Shown: positions 1-7,745, counted from the stretch's first letter. The stretch: DNA of 64,000 bases from Streptomyces collinus Tu 365 (GCF_000444875.1 NC_021985.1:7088170-7152169); one strand, 5' to 3'. A program made the numbers and translations. The notes: generated from the letters alone by a model not told the origin.

Positions 1-366
1 GACCTTCAGCACGTCACCGCCGTCCAGAGTGCCGGGCTCCCACACCCAGTTCACCGAGCAGCCGAGCCGGGCCACCGCCTCCTCGACGCCGGCGGTCTCC
101 GCGCGCCGGGACTCGGCGCCGGGCCGGGTGATGAGCGCCACGTTCCGGTACATCACGACGGTGTCCTCGACGAACACCGAGTCGGGGCAGTCGTCCTCCG
201 GGTCGACCTCGATCGTCTCCCAGCCGTGCGCGCCGAGCGCCTCGACGTAGGCCTCCCACTGCTCGACGGCGAGGTCGGGGTCGACCTTCTCCCGTTCGAT
301 GTGCGTCACCAGGCCCTCGGCGAGGCGCGGGCCGGGACGGCGGACGAGGGCCTTCTTGCTGGGCAC
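1..366 (-). CDS. Dimethylarginine dimethylaminohydrolase (DDAH), 5' part only
   Basis: The first 122 codons of a gene whose 3' end lies outside the window. The product resembles DDAH enzymes of the amidinotransferase superfamily, which hydrolyse N-omega-methylated arginine to citrulline and methylamine. Visible family signatures are an N-terminal RRPGPRLAEG stretch, an EDTVV segment around residue 58, and TLDGGDVLKV just before the window edge, the typical substrate-binding block. The catalytic His and Cys would lie in the missing part. The start is GTG at 366, with GAAAGG a few bases upstream. An arginine deiminase-like relative is possible, but the TLDGGDVLK block favours DDAH. Confidence 0.8.
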   Translation of the reverse strand, partial: MPSKKALVRRPGPRLAEGLVTHIEREKVDPDLAVEQWEAYVEALGAHGWETIEVDPEDDCPDSVFVEDTVVMYRNVALITRPGAESRRAETAGVEEAVARLGCSVNWVWEPGTLDGGDVLKV

Positions 367-392
367 GAGGGACCTTTCGGATCGGCGGTGCG

Positions 393-420
393 GTCCGGCG
401 CCGGCCGAGCGGCGCCGGAC
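393..420 (-). terminator. Perfect 10-bp hairpin, likely terminator of the ABC-F gene
   Basis: GTCCGGCGCC (393-402) and GGCGCCGGAC (411-420) form a perfect stem with an 8-nt loop. It lies about 80 nt past the stop of the leftward ABC-F gene and just upstream of the leftward DDAH start. No U-tract follows, as is common in Streptomyces. An operator for the DDAH gene is the alternative. Confidence 0.5.
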
Positions 421-502
421 CGCCATCATGCAGCGCGCCCCGGCCGGGACAAAACCCCCGTGGTCGGGCTGTGCCCCACCCGCAACACCCCCGCCGCCGC
501 GG

Positions 503-2128
503 CTAGGCCGTGTCCGCGAGCGCGTCGGGCGTGGTCTCCCTGAGTTCTCCCTCCTCCATCAGCAGCCACCGGGTGATGCCGATGGACTCCAGGAACGGCA
601 GGTCGTGGCTGGCGACGAGCAGGGCGCCCTCGTACGACTCCAGGGCCGTGGTCAGCTGCCGGACGCTGGCCATGTCGAGGTTGTTGGTCGGTTCGTCCAG
701 CAGGAGCAGCTGGGGTGCGGGCTCGGCGAGCATCAGGGCGGCCAAGGCCGCCCGGAAGCGCTCGCCGCCGGAGAGCGTCCCGGCCGGCTGGTCGGCCCGC
801 GCGCCCCGGAACAGGAAGCGCGCGAGGCGCGCCCTGATCCGGTTGTTGGTCGCGCCGGGCGCGAACCGGGCCACGTTCTCGGCGACGGTCAGCTCGTCGT
901 CGAGCACGTCCAGGCGCTGCGGCAGGAACCGCGACGGCACGTGCGTCAGCGCCTCGCCGGACACCGGTGCCAGCTCCCCGGCGACGGTCCTCAGCAGGGT
1001 CGTCTTGCCGGAGCCGTTGCGTCCGACGAGCGCGATCCGCTCCGGGCCGCGCAGGTCGAGAATGCCCTCGACGCGCGCCCCGTAGGCCATCCGCAGCTTC
1101 TCCAGCGTGAGCACCTGCCGGCCGGGCGGTACGGCCGTATACGGCAGGTCGACGCGGATCTCGTCGTCGTCCCGTACGGCGTCCGCCGCCTCGTCCAGCC
1201 GGTCCCTGGCCTCGGAGAGCCGCTCCTCGTGCATGATGCGGTGCTTGCCCGCGGACTCCTGGGCGGCGCGCTTGCGCGCCCCCATGACGATCTTGGGCTC
1301 GCGTTTCTGCTCGTACATCTTCTGCCCGTACCGCTTGCGGCGGGCCAGTTTGACGTGGGCGTCGGCGAGTTCGCGCTTCTGCTTGCGCACGTCCGCCTCG
1401 GCGACCCGCAGCGTCCGTTCGGCCGCCTCCTGTTCCACGGCGAGCGCCTCCTCGTAGGCCGAGAAGTTGCCGCCGTACCAGGTGACCTCGCCGGAGCGGA
1501 GCTCGGCGATCTGGTCCACCAGGTCCAGGAGTTCACGGTCGTGGCTGACCACGACGAGCACGCCGGACCAGGAGGCGACGGCCGCGTACAGGCGCCGGCG
1601 CGCGTACAGGTCGAGGTTGTTGGTGGGCTCGTCCAGCAGCAGGACGTCGGGCCGGCGCAGCAGCAGCGCCGCCAGGCGCAGCAGCACCGACTCGCCGCCG
1701 GAGACCTCGCCGACGGTGCGGTCCAGGCCGATGTGGGCGAGGCCGAGTTCGCCGAGGGTGACCAGGGCGCGCTCCTCGACGTCCCAGTCGTCGCCGATGG
1801 TCTCGAAGTGCTCCTCGGACGCGTCGCCCGCCTCGATGGCGTGCAGCGCGGCCCGCCGGGCGGCGATGCCGAGGGCGTCCTCGACGCGGAGCGTGGTGTC
1901 GAGGGTGACGTTCTGCGGCAGGTACCCGATCTCACCGGTCACCCTGACGGTGCCGTCGGCGGGCGTGAGTTCGCCCGCGATCAGCTTCAACAGGGTGGAT
2001 TTCCCGGACCCGTTGACGCCGACGAGTCCCGTACGGCCGGGACCGAAGGCGATGTCGAGGCCGTCGAGGACGGGGGTGCCGTCGGGCCAGGCGAAGGAGA
2101 GGGAGGTGCAGGTGAGGGAAGATGACAT
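503..2128 (-). CDS. ABC-F family ATPase, antibiotic-resistance-type
   Basis: A 541-aa soluble protein with two ABC ATPase domains and no membrane segments. ABC-F proteins act on ribosomes, and several streptomycete members protect against macrolides or lincosamides. First domain: Walker A GVNGSGKST at 37-45, signature VSGGES near 142, Walker B DVLLLDEPTN near 161. A charged, Lys/Arg-rich linker around residues 245-310 follows. Second domain: Walker A GRNGSGKTT near 350 and signature LSGGE near 455. The length matches TlrC/OleB-type proteins. I chose ATG at 2128 (GCGAGG just upstream). The frame stays open upstream to a TTG at 2377, but that extension is rich in Cys, Pro and Ser and reads like a leader. 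The long leader suggests control by attenuation. Which drug, if any, it answers to cannot be seen. Confidence 0.88.
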   Translation of the reverse strand: MSSSLTCTSLSFAWPDGTPVLDGLDIAFGPGRTGLVGVNGSGKSTLLKLIAGELTPADGTVRVTGEIGYLPQNVTLDTTLRVEDALGIAARRAALHAIEAGDASEEHFETIGDDWDVEERALVTLGELGLAHIGLDRTVGEVSGGESVLLRLAALLLRRPDVLLLDEPTNNLDLYARRRLYAAVASWSGVLVVVSHDRELLDLVDQIAELRSGEVTWYGGNFSAYEEALAVEQEAAERTLRVAEADVRKQKRELADAHVKLARRKRYGQKMYEQKREPKIVMGARKRAAQESAGKHRIMHEERLSEARDRLDEAADAVRDDDEIRVDLPYTAVPPGRQVLTLEKLRMAYGARVEGILDLRGPERIALVGRNGSGKTTLLRTVAGELAPVSGEALTHVPSRFLPQRLDVLDDELTVAENVARFAPGATNNRIRARLARFLFRGARADQPAGTLSGGERFRAALAALMLAEPAPQLLLLDEPTNNLDMASVRQLTTALESYEGALLVASHDLPFLESIGITRWLLMEEGELRETTPDALADTA

Positions 2129-2327
2129 ACGGGCCTCGCGGTTGCTGGGTGCGGTCTGGCGAACGCGTGTCGAGACACCGCGAGACGGAACCGAAGGGCC
2201 TGGGGCACAAGAGGGGCCGGAAGGGCCGCAGGGGCCGAGAGAGAAGGGCCTGTGCCGAAGGACTGCTCGGACGCCGAGGTCGAACGCCACGCACACCTCA
2301 CCGGTGTGAACGCGGTGTCTCGGGACC

Positions 2328-2339
2328 TCAGACGAGCAA
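2328..2339 (-). promoter_or_regulatory. Possible three-codon upstream ORF in the ABC-F leader
   Basis: Reading leftward, GGAGAAGG (2343-2350) is followed by TTG CTC GTC TGA, which could encode Met-Leu-Val. It sits about 30 nt after the predicted transcription start and about 200 nt before the ABC-F start. Very short upstream ORFs control some ABC-F resistance genes by ribosome stalling. Here the TTG start and tiny size make it only a candidate. Confidence 0.3.
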
Positions 2340-2366
2340 CGTCCTTCTCCAATCGGCGACAACAGG

Positions 2367-2405
2367 ACCTTGTACAAGGTACGAGCGTCGCGATGAGGGT
2401 GTCAA
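2367..2405 (-). promoter_or_regulatory. Promoter of the ABC-F gene with overlapping palindrome
   Basis: Leftward -35 TTGACA (2405-2400) and -10 TACCTT (2381-2376) are separated by 18 nt, a good match to the vegetative pattern. The perfect 14-bp palindrome ACCTTGTACAAGGT (2367-2380) overlaps the -10 and the likely start site, where a repressor would block transcription. The resulting leader is about 240 nt long. Confidence 0.55.
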
Positions 2406-2447
2406 CGCGATTGAAGGGCGGACCGGAGGTCGGTAGGGGGGCGCGCG

Positions 2448-2861
2448 TCAGCAGGCGTCCCGCATCAGTTCGGCCAGGTCGTGGTCGAGGTCCAGGTGGA
2501 GGTGTTCGAGCCCGACGGGCACGAGGCCGCCGGTCGCCTCCAGGAAGCGGCGTATCTCGCCGGAGCGCACGTGCACGATCGCGGTGCCCTCGGGCGCGTG
2601 GAACTCCAGCACGGTGCGGTCGTAGCCGTACGGGCGCACGCGCACGTCGCCGTGGCCCTCGGGTCCCCGCAGGCCGTCCGTCAGCAGCTCGCGGGAGAAG
2701 GTCCAGCAGACCTCGACGCCCTCCAGGGTGGCCGGGGCCGGGAAGGTCATGCGCACGGCGAACGGGTCGCGCCGGTCGTAGGACAGGGTCGCGGGGATGG
2801 TCGGCATGCGCGGGGCGGCGGCGACGAGGCGTGCCTCTACGGACTGCTCGATGGTGGACAA
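2448..2861 (-). CDS. ssgD: SsgA-like sporulation/cell-division protein (SsgD-like)
   Basis: A 137-aa protein of the SsgA/SsgB (SALP) family, found only in morphologically complex actinomycetes. Members help position septa and remodel the cell wall during sporulation and growth. Family features are the LSYDRRDPFAV segment near residue 25, the WTFSRELL block near 52, RVRPYG near 73, and a C-terminal HLHLDLDHDLAELM block. I chose TTG at 2861 because GAGGGAG precedes it by about 7 nt; this gives a family-typical N-terminus, while the frame upstream of it looks non-coding. The paralogue assignment to ssgD rests on sequence memory and on neighbourhood (same stretch as idi and the hopanoid genes), so the symbol is less sure than the family. 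Confidence 0.82.
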   Translation of the reverse strand: MSTIEQSVEARLVAAAPRMPTIPATLSYDRRDPFAVRMTFPAPATLEGVEVCWTFSRELLTDGLRGPEGHGDVRVRPYGYDRTVLEFHAPEGTAIVHVRSGEIRRFLEATGGLVPVGLEHLHLDLDHDLAELMRDAC

Positions 2862-3066
2862 CGCCTTGCTCCCTCGTGACGGCTGGACGTTCTTTTCCGG
2901 GTGTGAGACCTGGTACTGGAAGAGACGACGGATCCGGCCGATCCGTGCACAGGGGGAACGAGTGACCTCGGTCACCGCGTTTCATGCACGCCGGGTACGG
3001 CCCGGGCGGGCACGCGCGCGGAGGTGCTCTGGACGGCGGGTGGCCGGTGGACTAGCTTCGCCCGCC

Positions 3067-4170
3067 ATGAGGCGCTTGGGGAGCACGCGACGCGGGGGAC
3101 GTTCGGGCCGGCTGGTGGCGGCGGGGGTGGCGTGCGCGGCGGCGCTGGCCGCGGTGGCCGTGCCGGCCGCGGCGGCGGGGCCGCTCGGGCACCGCGGCGT
3201 GCACTGGGCGGCCAAGGACAGCGGCGCCCCGCAGGTGCGCTTCCGCGGCCTGTCCGCCGTGGACCGCGACACCGCCTGGCTGGCCGGCACCCAGGGCACC
3301 GTGCTGCGCACCACCGACGGCGGCACGAGCTGGCGGAACGTCTCTCCGCCCGGTGCGGGCGGCCTGCAGTTCCGGGACGTCGAGGCGTTCGACGCGCGGC
3401 GCGCGGTGGTGCTGGCCATCGGCGAGGGCGAGGACTCCCGCGTGTACCGGACCGACGACGGCGGCGCGACCTGGACCGAGTCCTTCCGCAACCCCGACCC
3501 GAAGGCCTTCTACGACTGCATGGCCTTCTTCGACCGCCGGCACGGCCTGGCCATGAGCGACCCGGTGGACGGCAGGTTCCGCATCCTGTCCACCCGGGAC
3601 GGCGGCCGCTCCTGGCGGGTGCTGCCCGCCGCGGGCATGCCCGCCGCCCTCGACGGCGAGGCCGGCTTCGCGGCGAGCGGCCAGTGCCTGGTCACCTCCG
3701 GGCCGAAGGACGTGTGGCTGGCGACCGGGGGCGGCGCGCACGCGCGCGTGCTGCACTCCGCCGACCGCGGCCTGAACTGGACGGCCGCCGAGACCCCCGT
3801 CCCGGCGGGCGATCCGGCCAAGGGCGTCTTCGCGCTGGCCTTCCGCGACCGCACCCACGGCCTCGCGGTCGGCGGCGACTACCGCCCGGACCAGTCCTCG
3901 CCGCGGGCGGCCGCGGTCACCGCCGACGGCGGCCGCACCTGGCGCCCGGCCGCGAGCCCGCCGCCCGCCTACCGCTCCGGTGCCGCCTGGCTCCCGCACA
4001 GCCGCGGCGCCGCGCTCGCCGTGGGGCCCGGCGGCACCGACCTGACCACCGACGGCGGCCGGACCTGGCGGACCGTCGACACCGGCTCGTACGACACCGT
4101 CGACTGCGCCCCGGACCTGAGCTGCTGGGCGTCCGGCGAGCAGGGGCGGGTGGCCCGGCTGGAACGCTGA
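3067..4170 (+). CDS. Secreted BNR/Asp-box repeat (YCF48-like) protein
   Basis: A 367-aa exported protein of unknown function. The N-terminus has a twin-Arg-containing basic region, a hydrophobic core (about residues 18-35) and an AAAA-type cleavage region. The rest is a predicted beta-propeller with six Asp-box-like motifs of the form [ST]-x-D-x-G-x-[ST]-W: TDGGTSW, TDDGGATW, TRDGGRSW, ADRGLNW, TADGGRTW and TTDGGRTW. Similar proteins are annotated as oxidoreductases or photosystem-assembly-like proteins without firm evidence. ATG at 3067 is chosen because it begins the signal peptide. It is divergent from ssgD, and the 205-bp gap must hold both promoters. Confidence 0.8.
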   Translation: MRRLGSTRRGGRSGRLVAAGVACAAALAAVAVPAAAAGPLGHRGVHWAAKDSGAPQVRFRGLSAVDRDTAWLAGTQGTVLRTTDGGTSWRNVSPPGAGGLQFRDVEAFDARRAVVLAIGEGEDSRVYRTDDGGATWTESFRNPDPKAFYDCMAFFDRRHGLAMSDPVDGRFRILSTRDGGRSWRVLPAAGMPAALDGEAGFAASGQCLVTSGPKDVWLATGGGAHARVLHSADRGLNWTAAETPVPAGDPAKGVFALAFRDRTHGLAVGGDYRPDQSSPRAAAVTADGGRTWRPAASPPPAYRSGAAWLPHSRGAALAVGPGGTDLTTDGGRTWRTVDTGSYDTVDCAPDLSCWASGEQGRVARLER

Positions 4171-4188
4171 CGTAACGGCGCGCGACCC

Positions 4189-4194
4189 GGGTAC
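4189..4194 (+). promoter_or_regulatory. Sigma-B-like -10 element GGGTAC
   Basis: GGGTAC lies about 75 nt before the start of the small Rho-N-like gene. It matches the -10 of Streptomyces SigB-type stress promoters, but no clean GNNT -35 is seen at 14-16 nt. A small hairpin, TCCGGT(CACG)ACCGGA at 4216-4231, lies between this element and the gene. Confidence 0.3.
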
Positions 4195-4267
4195 TCGACC
4201 CCTGCCGCGGAGGAATCCGGTCACGACCGGACTCCCGCCGCGAGGGGACGAGACGAGAGGAGCGATC

Positions 4268-4606
4268 ATGCCAGCCGGTTCCAGCCCGAAGCGCGAACGC
4301 CAGTACGAGCACATCAAGAAGAGCGCACAGGACCGGGGCGAGAGCACCGGTCGTGCCGAGGAGATCGCCGCGCGGACCGTCAACAAGGAACGCGCCCGCG
4401 CGGGCGAGTCCAAGACCGCCAGCCGCAGCTCCACCGAGGACATGTCCTCCGGCAAGCGCGGCGGCCAGCGGTCCGGCAACCGGACCGGGCCCCAGGGCCC
4501 GACCCGCGACCAGCTCTACAACGAGGCCAGGCAGCGCGGCATCGAGGGCAGGTCGCACATGAACAAGGACGAGCTGCGGCGCGCGCTGGACTCGAAGAAG
4601 AGCTGA
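4268..4606 (+). CDS. Small basic Rho-N-domain-like protein
   Basis: A 112-aa, highly charged, hydrophilic protein of a family common in Streptomyces, sometimes labelled plasmid stabilisation or Rho termination factor N-terminal-like. The N-terminal half (KRERQYEHIKKS...) is Lys/Arg/Glu-rich and low in hydrophobic residues. The last 35 residues (TRDQLYNEARQRGI...MNKDELRRAL) look like a helical SAP/Rho-N nucleic-acid-binding fold. A strong Shine-Dalgarno (GAGAGGAG) precedes the ATG. It is not in an operon. A stress-induced promoter is possible from the GGGTAC upstream. Its function is not known. Confidence 0.8.
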   Translation: MPAGSSPKRERQYEHIKKSAQDRGESTGRAEEIAARTVNKERARAGESKTASRSSTEDMSSGKRGGQRSGNRTGPQGPTRDQLYNEARQRGIEGRSHMNKDELRRALDSKKS

Positions 4607-4639
4607 CGACGTCCCGGGGGCGGCCGACGCCCCCGGGGG

Positions 4640-4936
4640 TCAGCCCAGCGTCTGCCGGTGGGGTGCCAGCTCGGGGGCGGTCTTCGTGGCGATGAACTCC
4701 GTGACGCGGTACGCGCACACCCCGGCGACGACGAACGGGTCGCCCGCCACGACCTCCTCGATCCGGGCACGGTCCTCCGCGACGGCCAGGATCACCCCGC
4801 CGTCGCGGGGGTTCTTGCGTCCGGAGGCCAGGAAGAAGCCCTTCTCGTACTGCTGGTCGAGCCAGGCGGAATGCGCCGGCAGGACGGCGTCCACGGCGTC
4901 GAGCGGTGCGGTGTAGGACAGCTCCAGTACGAACAT
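4640..4936 (-). CDS. YciI family protein
   Basis: A 98-aa single-domain protein of the YciI (dimeric ferredoxin-like) family. It starts MFVLELSYTAPLDAVDA, has the HSAWLDQQYEKG segment near residue 23, then the SGRKNPRDGG and AYRVTEF blocks typical of the family. Most YciI proteins have no proven role; some relatives act as small hydrolases or dehalogenases. It is convergent with the small gene ending at 4606 and divergent from the endonuclease V gene, with only about 60 bp between the two starts. Confidence 0.85.
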   Translation of the reverse strand: MFVLELSYTAPLDAVDAVLPAHSAWLDQQYEKGFFLASGRKNPRDGGVILAVAEDRARIEEVVAGDPFVVAGVCAYRVTEFIATKTAPELAPHRQTLG

Positions 4937-4996
4937 GATCGCGACCCTACCCCGGGGCCCGGCCGGGCGTCGGCGGACCGTACAGTCCTGTCCATC

Positions 4997-6136
4997 ATGA
5001 CGACCGTAGGCGTACCCGAGGGCTGGCCCGCCACCGAGGAAGAGGCGCGGGCCGTACAGGACGAACTGCGCGGACGGGTGGTGCTCGACGAGCCGGGTCC
5101 GCCGCCCGGTACGGGCACGGTCACCGGGGTCGACGTCGCCTACGACGACGACCTCGACCTCGTCGCCGCGGCGGCCGTGGTGCTGGACGCCGCCACCCGC
5201 GAGGTCGTCGCCGAGACGACGGCCGTCGGCCGGATCTCCTTCCCCTACGTCCCCGGGCTGCTCGCCTTCCGTGAGATCCCGACCGTGCGCGCCGCCCTGG
5301 ACGCGCTGGAGCGCGAGCCGGGGCTGGTCGTGTGCGACGGCTACGGCCTCGCCCACCCGCGCCGCTTCGGCCTCGCCAGCCACCTCGGCGTCCTCACCGG
5401 CCTGCCCACCATGGGCGTCGCCAAGAACCCCTTCACCTTCACCCACGCCGACCCCGCCCCCGCGCGGGGTTCCTGGGCCGCCCTCCTGGCCGGCACTGAG
5501 GAGGTCGGCCGCGCCCTGCGCACCCGGGACGGCGTCAAGCCGGTCTACGTCTCCGTCGGCCACCGCGTCGGCCTGGACAACGCCGTGGCCCACACCCTCG
5601 CCCTGACGCCCGCCTACCGCCTCCCGGAGACCACCCGCAGGGCGGACGCCCTGTGCCGGCGGGCCCTGAAGGAGGCGGCCCGGGCCCGCAGCCCGCTCGC
5701 CGGGCGGGCGGCCGCCGACCCGGACCGTGACTGGGGCCGCAGCGTGTACGAGGGCCGGCGCGACCCGGTCGCCTGGGCCGGGCGGGTGCTCGCCGCGGCG
5801 GCCGGGCCGGGCCCCCGGCCGCCGGAGATCGAGGCCGCCCTGGAACTGGCCGCCGACCCCCTGCGGTGGAGCCGGGGGCGTGAGGTCTTCGAGCTCGTCC
5901 GCCGCGGCTCGCCGCTGCCCGAGGAGCGGGCCCCGCGGACACGGCTGCTGCTGTTCCGCCTCGCGGAACTCGTCGCCAAGGTCGCTCACAACACCGCGGG
6001 CCCCGCACCGTTCTTCGACCACCACGCAGGCTGGGCCATCGGCCCCCTCGCCCACCGCCTCGCGCTCCTCACCGACGACGGCCCCACCCGCGACCGGATC
6101 GCGAACGCCGTGGGGGAGTGGCCACCGCCGGCCTGA
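4997..6136 (+). CDS. nfi: Endonuclease V (deoxyinosine 3' endonuclease) with extra C-terminal domain
   Basis: Residues 1-230 match endonuclease V, which nicks DNA one base 3' of deoxyinosine. Likely metal ligands are D46 (GVDVAY), E93 (FREIP) and D114 (CDGYG), with the wedge region YVPGLLAFREIP intact and PTMGVAKNPF and PVYVSVGHR blocks following. The family is usually about 220-240 residues. This protein is 379, and residues 230-379 form an extra region predicted to be mostly helical (EIEAALELAADPL, RLLLFRLAELVAKVAHNTA) that I do not recognise. The reading frame is continuous with normal codon bias, so a sequencing frameshift is unlikely. TACAGT lies 9-14 bp before the ATG and no Shine-Dalgarno is present, so the mRNA is probably leaderless or nearly so. 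Confidence 0.88.
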   Translation: MTTVGVPEGWPATEEEARAVQDELRGRVVLDEPGPPPGTGTVTGVDVAYDDDLDLVAAAAVVLDAATREVVAETTAVGRISFPYVPGLLAFREIPTVRAALDALEREPGLVVCDGYGLAHPRRFGLASHLGVLTGLPTMGVAKNPFTFTHADPAPARGSWAALLAGTEEVGRALRTRDGVKPVYVSVGHRVGLDNAVAHTLALTPAYRLPETTRRADALCRRALKEAARARSPLAGRAAADPDRDWGRSVYEGRRDPVAWAGRVLAAAAGPGPRPPEIEAALELAADPLRWSRGREVFELVRRGSPLPEERAPRTRLLLFRLAELVAKVAHNTAGPAPFFDHHAGWAIGPLAHRLALLTDDGPTRDRIANAVGEWPPPA

Positions 6137-6192
6137 GCACCCGGCCGCCGGCCCGCCTGAGCACCCGGCCGCCGGCCCGCCTGAGTACCCGG
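6133..6192. repeat. 24-bp tandem repeat, 2.5 copies, at the endonuclease V stop
   Basis: Two identical 24-bp units (6133-6156 and 6157-6180, each CTGAGCACCCGG then CCGCCGGCCCGC) are followed by a half unit with one change (6181-6192). Each unit carries an in-frame TGA, so the gene has three successive stop codons. The pattern looks like recent slippage. Confidence 0.85.
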
Positions 6193-6246
6193 TTTGAGTA
6201 TCCCGACGGATGTGCGCGCCCGGGGGCCGTCGGCAGGCTGGGCCGC

Positions 6247-6393
6247 ATGACGACGCACCGTGCAGCCAAGCCCCTCGCCGACCCGGACCGGCCCGTCGAG
6301 CGGGTCGTGAACGCCGCTCTCGCGCTGGCCGCCCTCGCCGGGTTCGGCTGGATATGCGCGGTGATCTACACCCTGGTGCGGTGGCCCCTGTAG
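6247..6393 (+). CDS. Small single-pass membrane protein
   Basis: A 48-aa protein. The first 20 residues are hydrophilic (MTTHRAAKPLADPDRPVERV), followed by one membrane helix (about residues 22-44, NAALALAALAGFGWICAVIYTL) and a short RWPL tail. It has normal Streptomyces codon bias. No Shine-Dalgarno is evident before the ATG. It is convergent with the reductase gene ending at 6412. I know no function for it. Confidence 0.6.
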   Translation: MTTHRAAKPLADPDRPVERVVNAALALAALAGFGWICAVIYTLVRWPL

Positions 6394-6411
6394 GGGCGGT
6401 TTCCGCAGCGG

Positions 6412-7590
6412 TCAGCGGGTCGCCGCCACCCGGAAGGTGATGCCCGCCGCGCGCAGCCGCTCGGTGAGCGCGTCGCCCATGGCGACGGCTGTCGTGACCT
6501 GGCCCGCGGTCGGCGGCAGCGCGTCGAGGGCCAGGGCGAGGGCCGCCTCGGCGAACATCTTCGCCGTCTCGTCGTAGCCCGGGTCGCCGCCCGCGACCTC
6601 GGTGAAGACGCGCCGCCCGCCCCCCTCGCCCACGAAGCGCACCCGGAACCAGCTCTCCGCCCGCTTCTTCGCGTCCGGTCCGTCACCGGGCCTGAGCCGG
6701 CCGGACAGCCACCGCCGCACCGGCGGCAGCTGCGCGGCCACCGCGACCGCGCCCACGGCGGCGGCGCCCCCCGCGGCGACCGGCAGGTGCCGGACCGCCG
6801 CGTAGTGCCGGTAGCGGAAGTCGGGGCCGTAGCGCTCCAGTGCCCTCGCGGAGCGGCTCACGATCTGCGGGTCGATGGTCGGCAGCGGCAGCGCCCAGGC
6901 GCCGACCTCCGGGGCGAACCGCGGCGCGCCCGCGGGCGCCGTCACCCGGCGCGCCGGCAGGCGCGGTTCGTGCCGGCGGCGTTCGCGGGCCGCCGCCACG
7001 AGCTGCCGGCCGCGCGCGAACTGGTTGAGCGCCGAGGCGAGCGTGCCCCCGGAGAAGGCCGCGTCGGCGGTCACGAACCCGTCCACGGTCAGCGGCACGC
7101 CCTCCGGCAGCTGCCGGACCGTGAAGTACACGCCCAGGTCGTGCGGCACGGAGTCGAAGCCGCAGGCGTGCACCAGGCGGGCGCCGGTCTCCCGCGCGCG
7201 TGCGTCGTGCCGGACGTACATCCGGTCCACGAACTCCGGCTCACCGGTCAGGTCGAGGTAGTCGGCCCCGGTGTCCGCGCAGGCGGCGACGAGGTCCTCG
7301 CCGTAGCTGACGTAGGGCCCCACGGTCGTGGCCACCACGCGCGCGTGCTCGGCGAGCCGGCGCAGCGAGGCCGGGTCGCCGACGTCGGCCCGCAGTACCC
7401 CGACGCCGGAGCCGCCGGGCAGCCGTTCGCGCAGCCGCCGCAGCTTCATCTCGTCCCGGCCCGCGAGCGCCCAGCGCAGGCCCTCGGGCGCGTGGGCGGC
7501 GAGGTACTCCGCCGTGAGCGCGCCGACGAAGCCGGTGGCCCCGAAGAGCACGATGTCGTAGGGACGGTCCGTCCGGTTCAGCCTGCTCAT
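6412..7590 (-). CDS. Saccharopine dehydrogenase-like / trans-acting enoyl reductase family protein
   Basis: A 392-aa NAD(P)-binding protein. The Rossmann motif GATGFVG lies near residue 17, followed by the AGRDEMKLRRL segment that typically selects NADP(H). The TVGPYVSYGEDLVAACADTG and DLTGEPEFVDRMYVRHD blocks are characteristic of the family that contains the mycobacterial trans-acting enoyl reductase of phthiocerol lipid synthesis. A hydrophobic segment around residues 270-290 may be a membrane anchor. The substrate is unknown. ATG at 7590 is preceded by GAAGGGG. It is divergent from the beta-oxidation operon, with a 203-bp shared promoter region. Confidence 0.8.
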   Translation of the reverse strand: MSRLNRTDRPYDIVLFGATGFVGALTAEYLAAHAPEGLRWALAGRDEMKLRRLRERLPGGSGVGVLRADVGDPASLRRLAEHARVVATTVGPYVSYGEDLVAACADTGADYLDLTGEPEFVDRMYVRHDARARETGARLVHACGFDSVPHDLGVYFTVRQLPEGVPLTVDGFVTADAAFSGGTLASALNQFARGRQLVAAARERRRHEPRLPARRVTAPAGAPRFAPEVGAWALPLPTIDPQIVSRSARALERYGPDFRYRHYAAVRHLPVAAGGAAAVGAVAVAAQLPPVRRWLSGRLRPGDGPDAKKRAESWFRVRFVGEGGGRRVFTEVAGGDPGYDETAKMFAEAALALALDALPPTAGQVTTAVAMGDALTERLRAAGITFRVAATR

Positions 7591-7716
7591 GACACCCCTT
7601 CGCCCGCAGCCCGCGCCGCTGTCGGTGGCTGAGGCTAGCGTGAGGAGTGCGGACCCGCGGACGCGGCCTCGGCGGTCCGGGCCGGGCACTTGGCTAAGCG
7701 CTTGCTCGTTCAGGTC

Positions 7717-7745
7717 TTGTGCCGGGTGGAACGTGTTCTTAGCAT
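7717..7745 (+). promoter_or_regulatory. Promoter of the beta-oxidation operon
   Basis: TTGTGC (7717-7722) and TAGCAT (7740-7745) are spaced by 17 nt, a good vegetative-type promoter. The predicted start site lies at about 7752, within the MerR-type dyad, and the first gene starts at 7794. Confidence 0.6.

Noticed and set aside
299..2125. Long rightward open frame opposite the ABC-F gene
   Set aside because: Its codon bias is the mirror of the real gene and it has no domain; the ABC-F frame carries all motifs.
2129..2377. In-frame upstream extension of the ABC-F gene from TTG 2377
   Set aside because: The extension overlaps the predicted promoter, is rich in Cys, Pro and Ser, and lacks family similarity; ATG 2128 begins exactly where ABC-F proteins begin.
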